A DNA stretch of 64,000 nucleotides from Sycobia sp. Sy_11 (lineage: Eukaryota > Arthropoda > Insecta > Hymenoptera > Epichrysomallidae), in NCBI GenBank assembly GCA_018907035.1, contig JACCIC010000002.1:6815001-6879000 (forward strand). Reading direction: 5' to 3'. This document shows, piece by piece, positions 1 to 12,489 of the stretch. Position numbers and translations under genes: made by a program. How positions within the stretch are numbered: the stretch's first letter is position 1; the number at the start of each line of letters is the position of its first letter. Under the pieces are notes generated by a model. That model was not told the DNA's origin and searched no databases. It worked only from the letters and a program-made list of their open reading frames with translations.

Positions 1-42
1 CGACCGCGCTTAGCCACTTCGACGAGACTAATTATTGCGTCG
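1..42 (+). CDS. Possible 3' end of an exon cut by the window edge
   Basis: The first 42 bases are GC-richer than what follows and end at GTCG followed by GTAAGG, a strong 5' splice donor. One forward frame, starting at base 3, is open and reads TALSHFDETNYCV with a phase-1 donor; a second frame is also open. The stretch is too short to assign a family, and chance is a real alternative. No matching acceptor was recognised downstream in the window. Confidence 0.25.
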
Positions 43-1320
43 GTAAGGTACTTGCTATTAAAAAACGTCTTTCCATATTTACGCCTTGTTTTTATATCGT
101 TTTCAGATAACGTTGTCGTTTTAAAGACGTCGTAAAAGATACGTTAGACTTTTATCTCAGATTTATTAATATTATATTTATTAATGTGACGAAGAACGTT
201 AGCGAGTCTGCTTCTTCGGAATATTTCCGTATAGCCCCTGGAGTTTGAAACTTATTGGAACGCCGCATAATTATGTGAATTCGATAATTTCCGTCGACCT
301 GCATTATTACTGAATTGTAAAACTACCGTTTGCCGCGGCGTTCGTCTGCTTGCTATTATACACCAGCAGGCATTTTTATTAACTTTAGGGAGTCTTTTCT
401 ATTTTTTAAGCCTCCTTTTTTAACGTTATATTTTTTCAAAGCTACCGTAAAAACAATACATTTATGTATTTTTTTTTTATACCAGATTTATCAAGAATCT
501 AAAGGACTTTTCAATACATTTTTTTTTCTATAAAATATCCATTTGGATGCGGGCTATACAGCGCATTTTAAGCATCGCTTTAAAAAAAAAAAAAAAAAAA
601 AAACTACCGGACGCTACTTATATAATTTCAATCTCCGCGTGGATCTGAAATAAAAATTTAATGTTCATCCCTCGGAACAGGACTAATGTATGTAATCTAA
701 TCCATGCGAAATATCGAAATTTTGATTTTTGCGCAATTTCTAAAAAGTTTTTTTTCTTCGTTGCTTTATATATCAGTTGCTCCATTTGCGCTACAAAATT
801 CACGAAATCTGACGGATCGTTTGCATATGAGCACGATAGTCACTCGGTTAAAATTTCAAGAAAGCTCATTGATTATTGAGCTAGATATCGATTGTTTTAA
901 AATCATAGCTGTAATACATCTAGTGTCTCGTGGGGGGAGTCGAGGTTTTGTCCGCTGTATCTACATGCCGCAACACCATTTTCTTGTTATATATGAATAT
1001 ATGAATATATGAAAGTTATTTATAGGTTCTGTTCAAAATTATTCATTAATATTCAGCACACGAAAAACAGTTACGAGTAAGAATTTGGCAACGTTGCTTA
1101 TCAAAGACTGCGGCATTTTAAATGAAATATGAGTCGGCTTCACATACATATTATACATAGAAGTTGTAAGTAGTTGCCAGATCAGATAATACAAAAAACA
1201 GATGCGGCTACGATTGCGCATCGACCAACTCAGTACCGACAGAGCCACCTTAAAATTAAATCGTTAAAGTGAACTCACGACGGCGAGTAGCATGAAAATC
1301 CAACCTATTACGCTCTGTCA
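43..1320. other. Gene-free AT-rich stretch
   Basis: The short open frames here overlap each other on both strands, are low in complexity (poly-A near 582-602) and show no family signature. I see no gene. Confidence 0.6.
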
Positions 1321-1498
1321 TCATACGTGAATGTAATGCACGTAAATGTACGATTCTGTCTTTCTCTCTCTCTCTCTGGATCTATCTCTGTATCCCTCTT
1401 GGCACTCGACGCATATGAACACATTATCGCGGGCCATTATAGCACTCCATTAGTCCCATTGCGGATTGCTCGAAAAGAAGCAGAAATTGAACCAACTC

Positions 1499-1513
1499 CT
1501 CTCTCTCTCTCTC

Positions 1514-1549
<36 letters not shown>
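1499..1549. repeat. (CT)n microsatellite
   Basis: Nearly perfect CT dinucleotide run with one interruption (CTCGCT). Shorter CT runs flank it near 1362-1376 and 1608-1624. The Ser/Leu-rich open frames across 1327-1891 are translations of this repeat, not genes. Confidence 0.95.
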
Positions 1550-1654
1550 GCACCATCTTACCCGTGTTTGCGAGGTGCTCATACGTACCCTCGTCAAAAT
1601 CTATCCTTCTCTCTCTCTCTCTCTTTCCCTCTCACTCTCTGTCTGCCTTCCCCG

Positions 1655-1965
1655 GCCAGATTCAGAACTTCTGCGGGGCGAACAGGCGGGCCGAGACACA
1701 GCTGGCCGAACTTTCTGCCACGGCAGCGATTATCTTTCGGTGGGATTCTAATGGCCGGTGGCGAGAAGCCCGCCCTCCGCCGTCCCGGACCTCGTCGCGC
1801 CGGGATCGGCCGAGGGGCAAATTTTGCCCGTCGCGCGTGTATATATATATATATATATACCACCGAGTTCGCATTTAACCCGACCGTATAGTTTACTGAT
1901 TGCGGCTCCCACGCCCTCGACCCTCCCCCCCCTGGGACACTGGAATCTCGGTCGGGTATATATAC
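1655..1965. other. CpG-rich patch with TA repeats
   Basis: This GC-rich block is dense in CG dinucleotides and holds a TA run at 1841-1859 and a poly-C tract near 1925-1932. Open frames exist on both strands because stops are rare in GC-rich DNA, but none looks like a real protein. It could be a regulatory element or promoter-proximal DNA. Confidence 0.5.
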
Positions 1966-4693
1966 ATATATATTTTGGATACTCGACACCTTAACATCCC
2001 CGTATCAATCATGGGGATATCGAGACTGTTTTTAAGGAGAAAAAAAAAAGAAGAAAAAGAAGTAAATCAGGGCAACTGCACTGAGTTTCGCGATAGTTGC
2101 CAATGTTTCGCAGCCAATCTACGATCGTGTTTTCCTTGCGTGGATTTTCGAAGACGTTTGAGAAAACGTCAATTGTTTTTTTCTTCGATAATCCCGTTAA
2201 AACGACTGAAATGGTGGTCGATCCGGCATGAGTGTTACATAGGCGAGACAAGCACATAAAATCCTACTTCCCCGTCAGTTTGCCGCGCATTCGTAATAGC
2301 GTGAATATAAAAAGAAAAAGTACACCGAGCCGTTCTGCTCTTTTTTTGTTCCTTAGCCCGAGCCTCGAGTGCATCCGACGATAACCAGCTTTTGATGGAA
2401 ATATTAAAAGAAGAACAGCGGCGCTCCGTAACGAGCGGCGAGCTCCGTAAGTTTTTCTTCTCCCCTATTCGAAGACCCGCGCAATTCCGTGCCCATGTCC
2501 TGATCGTCCTGCCGAATTAGAAAACTCGAAGCCTGGCGCTTATGGTCGGCCGTTAAATATTGACAAATAGCGCGAAAACTCAATGGTCGAGGACTATCTT
2601 GTTTTTCTTCCACAAATATATTTAAAATGTCAACTGATCGATACGGTAACGCGTCGAATGAATCCTAGCGCGTCTCCGAGTCTATAATAAACATACAACA
2701 GCTGAAATCTCACAATAATTGCAACACTAGTCAATATATGCAGATATTTATAGACGAGATACAAAATGCTTGATGGATAATGTCTAAGAACAATATGATA
2801 AATCTCTTTACGAGTATCTTACATATGCGCGGTAAAAGTGTTATCTTTTAAGAAAAGGGACTTTCTCGAATTCTGAGATAAGTCTTAAGATCGATCAATT
2901 TAGAAAGGACAGTTGTCCAATGCGTAAATTAAGAGCAAACTTGTTTATCCTTCTCAAATGGTCTGAATCCAATATTTTAAAAACCAAAATATCAATACAC
3001 GCTTAAAGGATGAAAATTAATTTGACTGTATTGATGTACTGTATCATGAATTTTGGACTATTGGTACATATTTTTCCGCATACCCAGCTGCATTTACACG
3101 AATTTCTAGAGCAATAGATATACCATTTTTTTTAGTTATTCATTTGTTGAATAACAATATGATCATTTAAGTAAATTTTATTGTTCATATTATCGTTTAA
3201 CTTACTTTAAGTCCATAGTAGGTCGCTAATGAAAGATTCAAACTATTTAAAACTTGCAAAATATGTCCATGTGATCCATAGTAAGTCAGATTGGTATACA
3301 TTTGCCGTGCACTTTTCTCATATAGACGTACAAGCAAAAAAAAAGTACTGTAATGGCCATCCATTGATTATAATTGAAAAATTTTTTTCAATTTATTTGA
3401 TTTTGTATGCGATAGAATATTTACGCTTACGCGTGCATTTCGCTATTCTTGCAAAAAAAAATTTACTGAACTTGCACATCATTACTTCATACACGGATTG
3501 ATAATCAAAAATCCGATACTTTTTATAGTAATAAACAAAACATTTAAATTTCGCTTTGGATTTCAAAGAATGAAATGATAGCTGATACGGCGTTTTTTCA
3601 AATTTTTTTTCACGAATCCATAACGAACCTTTTACATAAAGATGTTGAAAATTGAAAAATCAAAAAAATCTCCAATATCAGACATACCAAATTTAAAATA
3701 TTTCTTCTCTTAAAAAATAAATTACAAAATCGGAAGATTGAAAAAACGTTTAATTAAATTACTTTCGATGTAGTGGAATTTCGACGTTTTTCAATATACG
3801 TGAAATACCAAAATTCTGCAAGGACATAGATGTCATTATTCAAAACTTCAGTTTATTTAAATATTCTTCTTTTGATATTGGTACTGCTCACAGATAGTAC
3901 TAAAAATATATTATTTATAAATCAATCGAATAATTAATTAAAATAATAAAAAAATGTACCTATCATGAATACCATGTGGCGCGGTACTTCTAAATTGAGA
4001 TTTCGAATTTTCAATCAATAAAAAAAATAATTTATCACTTCTTTATCGATAATTTTCCAAAGTATATCTACTATTTATGATCTAAGGAATCGTTTCCCGC
4101 CGATATTTTTGGCTAAAAAGCAGTTTTTAATATAAAACTCCGTGTGTGACTATAGAAAATAGTCAGAAACACTTTTTTCTATATATATAGTAATAGTAAA
4201 TACACGGCAAAAATTTCAGCACTAAGCCGTCCAACCTGTAGTAAAAGTCAGCACTAAGACACGTGTATAGTATAGTAAAATAATATATAGTAAAACGCGT
4301 TCGTTTAATAATCTGAGGTTATGTACGAGCGTTCGATGAATTTTGATGGGATTTCCTTCTTTCATGAAACAATTATATTTATCGTCCTACTTTTCGTATG
4401 TTTGCATATTATAAAAAATTTATATAATATAATTTAATAAAAATTTTTTATAATATACTTTCCGAAAGTTCCAAAAATTAACACAAAAATTATTCTGTAA
4501 TTAAATTATAAATTAGTTCACTGATATAGTCAAATATCGTACAGATTGTGATAAAGGCAAACATAATAATATGTGTTCTTAGCATATTCAGAAATTTACT
4601 ACTTATAAATCTTATACGTATTTTAAAAAACTTTATATAAAATATTTTTTCAAATTCAGTAATTTATTAAGATAAAAATACATACATAATAAT
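1966..4693. other. Gene-free AT-rich stretch
   Basis: No coding frame with family resemblance. Composition drops to strongly AT-rich after about 2.65 kb, with scattered short A and T runs. Confidence 0.55.
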
Positions 4694-4824
4694 ATATTTA
4701 ATTATATTAATTTACATGTGCTTTGTTTACAAACACATCGTAGACCTCCGTCGCTGATTAGCACCAATATTTGGAAGCATAAATAGAGTTAAATAACATA
4801 AAAAAAAAAAATATTTAATTATAT
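4694..4824 (+). mobile_element. 5'-truncated SINE copy with 14-bp target-site duplications
   Basis: The body (4708-4810) matches the 3' part of the full-length element at 18660-18863, including ACAAACACATCGTAGACCTC, a shared GGAAGCATAAATA segment and a poly-A tail. It is bounded by identical 14-bp direct repeats, ATATTTAATTATAT, at 4694-4707 and 4811-4824. Direct repeats, an A-tail and 5' truncation are the hallmarks of LINE-mediated retroposition. The tRNA-like head is missing. Confidence 0.85.
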
Positions 4825-7560
4825 CGTAACTCTTTTCATAGTAAAACAAACAAATTTTCGTATAATTATTATATTGGCAATTTGATATTGAATTGAACAT
4901 TAAATATTCAGAAGGATAAATTTATATTTGGCTTAAAACCTACAAAAAAATCTGTAAAAACAAAAAATTTGTCTAACCAAGAATTCTGTTAAAGCAAATA
5001 TATAGATAAGAAAAGGGCATAAGAATTTTTCACTTGAATAATTAAGCAAGAATCGATCAATAAAGGTGTATGTTAAGAAATTACAACTCATTGCCAACTA
5101 TTCTCACGATCCAAATTTCCAAAATCCAAAGAATTTTTCACAAACACCGATTTCCGTTATTTGAAATATTTGCCGTTCAATCGTAAATTTTAACCGGGAG
5201 TCTTTTAAATGATTAACAATTTAAAATATTTCACTGGTCAAAGCATTGCATTCCACGCGCGCACGGCAAACAGTTAAAGGTCACTAGAATTTTCGATAAA
5301 TTTCATTTTTACTTTTAATTAAAATATTTCATAGTGTAAAAAAGTGCTTAATTTAACTTTTCTAGAGCATCAAAAAAGTGAATTCAACATTTCTTAAAAT
5401 TACGAACAGAATGAAGCTTGATAATGCCGTGATTTATCGTTCAGACAGCAAACGATCTCGATAGATCTAAGCCATAAATAATCAAGAAATCATTTAATAA
5501 TCTAGCCAAACCAACAACCCACGCATTCCCGCTGAATAAATAAACGATTAGTTTCGAAAATTGACCTCCTCTGCCCCCCTCCCCTCCTCGCGCGTGTATG
5601 ACGCCCCTCTCTCTATTGATAATTAAACAACGCGCAATATTCCGTAGGCCCGCGCGAGCAACTAAACCGACCGGCAAGTTGAATATTGATGCCCTTTATT
5701 AAATGGGCACCGAAAATTTATGCGTGCCCATCGTAAACAGAATGTTTCATTCGATTGGCAGAGTTAATAAATGGAGCTTAACACCTTCCGCCTCTGCCTT
5801 CATAACCGCGCTGCAATATCGGATTCATTGAACGGCCACTGAACACTCGATGAAATATAATTAACACATTGAAATTAATATTCTAAGGCTGAGCAAGAAA
5901 ATAACACTTGTTGTCTGTATGAAATTAAAACTAATACTGAATTTTTGCGATGGATAGACGGAGAAAAATTTGCTATCTGTATATACGTTGTTTTTGACAT
6001 TTAATAATACCGTATATCTAATTGATGGAAGTATAATGCTTCAAGACAATATATAAGAAGAGTCCCAATTTTCGATACTACATTAGAACCGAGGGGATTT
6101 CTCCCCGTGTAAGTATTGTTTAATAGTTCGTAACGCTGCAAAAGTAAGAAAATTAAGATGAATTTAAAAACGAGGCGAGAGAGAGCGGCTAATATAGACT
6201 AATCGGCTAATATAACTGACTACAGACAAATCACAGCTTGTAATAATGACGAGCATTCGTAATTTTCACCTGTATGTACAAATTATAGTACAGTCGACTC
6301 TTAAACTAAAATACTAGGGACAAATTATTAAATATTTATAGAATATTTAAAAAATGTAATATGACGTCTCGCAAAACGCTATTCCTATGACACTTGTCTG
6401 GCGTTGTCGAGATTGACAACTTAAATGAATGATTACTATTAAGAACGCTAGGTGGCGTCCCAGTTTTCGTGCCTATCACAAGATGATTATGAATCTGTGA
6501 ATCTTAAATTGGACATCCATCCCAATTATTATATCAACATTCGAGTTTTTCTTAAGTTAATTTCGAAAGCATTGCGCTTTTTGCTAGGGAATCTCACACT
6601 GTCTGCATATTTCTGTCATGTTCGAAAAAAAAAACAAAAATCGAAAAATTGAAAATACATATTAAGAAGATACGTTTTATGCACATTAAATAGAATATTT
6701 TAATTCGCATTTCTAAAAAAATTAAACAATTATTTGAAGCATGATGAGAACGCGAGATCTCACCTGCTAAATCACCTGTAAATACATATTTGATACAAAT
6801 ATGTGTTGAAACATAGGCTTTTGTATGATGAACCATTAATTTTTTTTGTCAACGTAGAGAAAAAAACCAAAAGTAAAACTCAAAGATTAGTAACGAGCTA
6901 ACTGATGTTAATATATCAGAACGATTAGTTTGCTTTAAAAATTGTAAAATTAGTATACGCTTAATCGATTACCTGCAATAAAAACACTGCTTCTTAGACA
7001 GTAGAGTAACGAGTCAGGTACATATGCAAGAACGCGTTCATATCTTTTTAGGTAATTGATACGCCAATCATTACTTACACGTGGAATATAATTAATAGCT
7101 TAATATAATTTATCATTAATGCAGCACAACAATTTTTTATATCAGCTTATATAATTTTTTACCTTTCAATAATATTCTCGTTCTTGCTATTATTATAAGC
7201 GAGGTTATAAGTCAAGGAATAGTTATCGCGATCTAGGTATAAATTCAGACGTTTTAAAATCAATTATAAGTGAAAGCAATGGAGTTATATGAGCAATTAT
7301 ATGAGCAAGTTATATGAACAATTATAACAATTCAATTAATCTGCAAATTACTCCAAAAGTTTTTCCTGTTCCTGGCTCCCTCAGTTCTCCCCTACTGTAC
7401 TTGACCCCTGTATTTATTTCTCTAGTCTTATGAAAAATATGATTTATTTATAAATGTAAATTACTTTAAGCTGGCTTAAAAATTTAAATATTCACTGCTA
7501 TCGATAAAAGTTCGTATGCGAAACCAAGACTTAGAATGTTAATTTTGACTATTCTGTAGG
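4825..7560. other. Gene-free AT-rich stretch
   Basis: No convincing coding frame. A short GC-richer tract lies at about 5565-5680; its minus-strand open frame is Gly/Arg-rich and not recognisable. Confidence 0.55.
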
Positions 7561-7639
7561 ACGATATTTACTATGCGCACTCATCAAACTCAGAGCAGAA
7601 GTCGTGTGAGTAGTTATTTCCGAATCCTACGATGCCATT

Positions 7640-7705
7640 GCTTGCCGGCAGTTCCATTGTTCTCGCGATCGCGCGCGCCCCGATCCGACGCGCGACGAGC
7701 ATGGC

Positions 7706-7765
<60 letters not shown>

Positions 7766-8140
7766 GTATATTAGAGTATCTGACAGCTGACGGGGAATGA
7801 TGACAAGGTCCTTAAAAGTTTCATACGTATTTCATGGCATAGATTGCCGGTGGAGCGTATAGCAGATACGGGGAATCCCCGTTCGTACACGCGGTCGCAC
7901 CGAACGCAACGCAAAGAACGCGTGGCGGACGCGTACGTACGGATGAATACTAGCCGCCCTCACCGCCTACCGCATGCGCAGCCGGTGTAATCGGTCAGAG
8001 CCGATGCGCATCATTCCCTATATAATAACGGCGCCCATCTCGATTAAATCGCGGTAGTGCGCGGCGGGCTTCGGTAGATTACGGATGGATAGACTGCGAG
8101 TCGAGCAGATGGGAGAGGGCGGGGTGAGGGGGGGGGCAAA
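7640..8140. other. CpG-rich patch, possible regulatory element
   Basis: This block is dense in CG and contains GCATGCGCAG near 7972-7981, which resembles an NRF-1-type palindromic site, and GATGCGCATC near 8003-8012. It also has a CTATATAATA motif near 8019 and a G-run near 8130. No open frame is convincing. A CpG-type promoter or enhancer is an inference. Confidence 0.4.
7709..7770. repeat. (TA)n followed by (TATG)n microsatellite
   Basis: A long uninterrupted TA run passes into several TATG units, embedded in the CpG-rich patch. Confidence 0.95.
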
Positions 8141-10010
8141 ATTCGTGCGATCATCGGTGCGATTGAGCTTTTGTTCCATCGATGGGTGATGTATTGGGAA
8201 CTCCAATGCGGTGCATGGCATTGTAATAGTATACCAATATGTTTGCGCAAGCCAACAGTTTGTAGATTTATTGTACGGAGAGCCGATGATTTCCGTCAAA
8301 TTAATGATTGACTTAAAACATAAGTAATTACGCTGATACGAAATCCAAACCACCGTGAAATTATAGAATAGAGAAGGTTATTAAAAGACAATTTTCATTA
8401 ATAAATCGGTGCAAGTTGCCGTATCGGAAGTTATCGGTAAGGTCAGCTCGCAGCTATTTACTGCAGACAAGCAGTCATCATAAAACGACATTTGGTCTCA
8501 GGAAACGATGAAAACTGATGTACTCATATTCTTGAATGTTTTGCCATAATAAAGAATTACTGAAAAATACTAATTTTCACAAAGCTTGTGTATAGTGTAG
8601 TTTATTTAAAGCTTTATAAATTGTACTACGAGCTCGCCAATTTAAATGGAAATCATTCAAACCATGTAAAATGAAATTTCATGATCGATTTAAAAAGTTT
8701 TGTATTTCTTGACAAAATTTCGTGTCTTGTAAGCTGGATTATGTCTTATCCCCCTTTCAAGGTATTAATGAAGGTGACAACAAAGAATAATTTTTTCCTC
8801 TTTCAATTACAAAACTACAGTTAATTCATAAATTACTAATTTATGAATTTATCTATTTCTGAATTAATTTATAAATAATTCACAATTATTACTATTATCA
8901 ATTTTAATTTATATGTATTGAATTTTTATTAAATATAGTAGGTGGAATATTAAAATAAAGATATACGAAATAATCATTTAATATGAACTTTATTTCAAAC
9001 GAGGATAGAAAAGACCTCTGCTCAAACGAAAACAGCCTTTCATTGATATAAAATTAATCATAACAATAGTATAAGCATATAAATGGCTGTATTTATAATC
9101 TGTATTTATAAGAGGTTCAAAGATCGATTTACACTCTAAAGATCGCGGAAGGTTGTACGTAAATAATTTACTTGCTGATAAAAATAGAAATCTACATATC
9201 AGAAATAAATGTGAGAATAGGAAACAAAAACGAATCGAAATTAGATTGTTATATATAAGAAATTTAATTGAAATGAATTAATATGTAAATTTTATCTAAG
9301 TGTTTATGGATTACTTCGCAATTCATAAAATTCACTTGTTAAACTGAAGTTTATCCTTCTAAGATTGTTGAAAAATAGGATTCTTCAATTATTGGATTGC
9401 CAAATTAAGTTCAGAAATAGACAATAATTAGATATTAGAAGTTAGTTAATATTTAATTTTTTTATTATATAATATTACATATTCAATTAGCCTACAAATA
9501 CAGAAGGCCAGTTTTTACGTATAACGCAGCTAAAATAATTTCGTTATGTAGGGATAATTATATAGGATTCAGTAGTGCCGAATGGGTCAAATACGACAAA
9601 TATTGGAAAAGTATTTGATTACCCCTCTGACTGCAGGGTCCTTGGAAAAAGAACTGTAAATAAGAAAGGTTTTATCATTTGTCAAACAATCTATTAAAGT
9701 CTTTATATTTGACCTTGTCCTTAAGATTGATAGTTACTTCTAGGTCAAGTATACTTTTGTCATATTTGAAAGGTACCTAAGATCCAAAGTTAGCTTATAC
9801 CTAGCTTAATCTGAATTAATCTTGGGTTACAAGTTGTTTTCTTTAAATGTAAGCAATTGTTTTTTCTGTATTGATTTGGCCCGGGTCTTATATGTGATAC
9901 TTGATGATTCATAAGAGATATTCATACTATACGCACAATTGACACTATAGTTGTATTGACAGTACTGCCAATTACTTACCTCGATCAAAAGGATCATTGC
10001 GATATTTTTA
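8141..10010. other. Gene-free AT-rich stretch
   Basis: No coding frame of note and no repeat with a recognisable boundary. Confidence 0.55.
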
Positions 10011-10019
10011 CACCACCGT

Positions 10020-10500
10020 GGTAAAATCCAAGCCGAGCGCTCAGAGCAGAAAGGACCTTATTCGCAGGCTCGGCCCACGACAAAGCCGAGGTCCCTCGCG
10101 TAATTAGGCCAGTATCGTGTATTGCCAACGGGCGGCGAGGCGCAGAGGGCGAGAGAACGAACCTGCAATCCCCGCCAGGACGGGAGTGGCAAATAAACAC
10201 ATTGCCGCGCGGACCCGTAGAGCCAGACGAAGATCGACGGGCCGGATAACGCGGTCGTGTCCATTTAGCGAATGGAGCTCTCGCCGGGCGCAATCGCGCG
10301 GCCGGGGGACGCACTGCATTCATCATTCGCGCCCCCTGTCCCCGCGCCAGGCACCATTGAGAGCGTCCCGGCGCGGCGTGCGCATGCACGCGAGCACTGA
10401 ACTCGGTCGGCAGGCGCTATTACAGCGATGAGCTCTCGTGCCAGTCCCCCTGATTTCGACCGGGAATTCAAGGGAGAACAAGGGCCGACGCAGCGCTGAC
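10020..10500. other. CpG-rich patch
   Basis: GC-rich, CG-dense block between AT-rich flanks. Long open frames occur in four frames at once, all rich in Arg, Ala, Pro and Ser, which is what GC-rich noncoding DNA gives. A GCGTAATTAGGC homeodomain-like core lies near 10098. Regulatory DNA is the more likely reading. Confidence 0.45.
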
Positions 10501-10529
10501 GCAGAAAGTGTTTATCGCGTTGATGCGAC

Positions 10530-10539
<10 letters not shown>

Positions 10540-10583
<44 letters not shown>
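10540..10583. repeat. (GA)n microsatellite
   Basis: Perfect GA run directly next to the CpG-rich patch. In insects GA runs can bind GAGA-type factors; that role is not shown here. Confidence 0.95.
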
Positions 10584-10587
<4 letters not shown>

Positions 10588-12200
10588 AAATTTCGGCTTT
10601 CCATACGGGGAATAAGAAAATCATCTTCGGGATAAGAGAGAACTGTAGAGGGCCAAGTGGGATCAGAAAGGACCGAATAATATAAGTGGGATCTAAGGAG
10701 AACGAGAGGCGTTCGTGCACTTCAATTTTGGATAGTTTTTTTACCGTTGCACAGCTGTTATCTCGGGGTCTCAATGGGACACTACGCTGCTCACTGGTTG
10801 TCAAAGATTGCCCTTCAGCTAGCATTTATGATGTTCTTCGATACTCTCATTCGTTCTTGTTTTTACACTGGTACTTTTCGATTCTCTCCTGCTTTTTCAG
10901 ATTTTCACTTTTACTCGTAACTGTTGCGCTCTCAGGAAATCTTATGAGACTTAGTTTAATCTGTTACTTACTGACAAAATTTTTTCAGACCGTTCTAACA
11001 AATTAAAGCGAGTATCCCTTTTGAAAATTCAGATATAAAAGTTCACAGTGATATTCGTAAGTCTATAAAAAGTAAAAATGTCTAATTTCGTTATTTGACG
11101 CTAATTCTCAGCTAAAAAATATATTTATAGTAGAATTTCAGTAAAATAATTGTTTTGTTGTACGAATGATAAATCTGTTTCTTCAGTATTTTTCGTACAC
11201 ATTAAGTTTGGTAATTTTGATGTTTTTGAATATGACTGTATTATGTTTTTATGTTTTTGACTATGACTAATAAATCTAAACAAACGATAAACTGAGATGA
11301 TAAGTCAAATTAAACATTTTTGGAAGATAGCATATAATATTTTTTGTCCAGACTGAATTAATTTTGTGTATATTGCTATATTTCCTTATTTTGTGTATTT
11401 TTTAATAAAATAAAATATTTTTTTGACACGTACGCTTATAGATCCTAAAAACAGCTCATTTGCCTCGCGCAGCTAAAACCCGTGAATTGAAAATACTTTG
11501 TAAATTCTAAAAAACTGAATCTTTCATGTAAGAACCAATAAACCAAATCAGTAGTTGATTTAGTACTAAAAAGATCTGATAGACTGTAAATATTTCAACA
11601 CGTCTATGGGTTATTAAGAAAGAAAGTGCAAACTCTATAAAATTTTTAATAAAATACTAATAATAAAGACGGCAACACTGTTGTCAATGTTTCAAAAACT
11701 GCCACATGTTTGTACAGACAAATAATTTAAGATAGAAATTTATTTAAGTTCAGAACTAATTACTCTTCCCGTAAAATAACTTCAAACCATAAACATCCGA
11801 GCTTGCCGAAAAAGATTGACGAGTAAGACAGAGGAGCTACGGTAATTTAACTTCGAGTGTTTTTAAGTACTTTTCGAAGCTCGAGGGCTCTACTTTTTTT
11901 GAATAAATAATAATAAATTACGCGATATCGTAGAAGTGTACTAGATTGAAAGTTAACTGTCATATTTCTCCTAAACAACGATTTTCATTCAATGAATTAC
12001 ACACTTTTAAGCCGACGTGAAAACCGCAGACTTAAAATACGGACCTCACAAGGCAAAAAGAAGATCATCGACACAGTAAGACCGAGGAAACCAAATGACC
12101 GCGTACGAAAAGCTAGGAGAAGAGGAGCGTGACATTATTTGAAGAAGGACACCGCAACCTATCGCAGTCGCAGCTGTCGACGTGATAGTCATACGCGTAT
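10584..12200. other. Gene-free AT-rich stretch
   Basis: No convincing gene. A hydrophobic frame at 10686-11006 (+) reads through poly-T-rich DNA and has no recognisable domain. Confidence 0.5.
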
Positions 12201-12246
12201 CATTCGAGCAATATATATATATATATAAGCGACCACAGAACACTAC

Positions 12247-12486
12247 GTGTGTATTAGTTCAACCACCGCGCGCGCGACTTGCGTCCTCTGGCATTTGCGA
12301 CTCGGTCGTTTCTGCCAAGCGCAGGGAACGCGCGGGCAGCGGCCAAGCGAAAGGGACACGTTGGAAAACGAACAGCTGGCCGAAACGAAGTTCCTCGCGG
12401 AATCTCGCGAATTAGAGACGAGGCTGTCGCTCGCTCGGACGGAGGCGAATACACGGGATCTGCACGAAGACGAATGTTTTTCATAA
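12247..12486 (+). CDS. Candidate small coiled-coil ORF or exon, doubtful
   Basis: The frame is open for 79 codons and ends at a TAA. Its C-terminal half is charged and leucine-spaced (for example LENEQLAETKFLAESRELET), which reads like a short coiled coil, while the N-terminal half is arginine-rich and unremarkable. The frame begins at GTG, not ATG, so if real it is more likely part of an exon. Upstream, TATATAAG (12222-12229) lies about 34 bases before TTAGTT, an initiator-like sequence, but the TATA is part of a TA microsatellite. Frames on both strands are open here because the DNA is GC-rich, so chance is a serious alternative. Confidence 0.22.
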   Translation: MCISSTTARATCVLWHLRLGRFCQAQGTRGQRPSERDTLENEQLAETKFLAESRELETRLSLARTEANTRDLHEDECFS

Positions 12487-12489
12487 CAA

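Noticed and set aside
1327..1891. Ser/Leu-rich plus-strand frames
   Set aside because: These are translations of the CT and TA microsatellites.
9994..10471. Long overlapping open frames on both strands
   Set aside because: GC-rich, CG-dense DNA rarely contains stops. The translations are Arg/Ala/Pro-rich in every frame and resemble no family.
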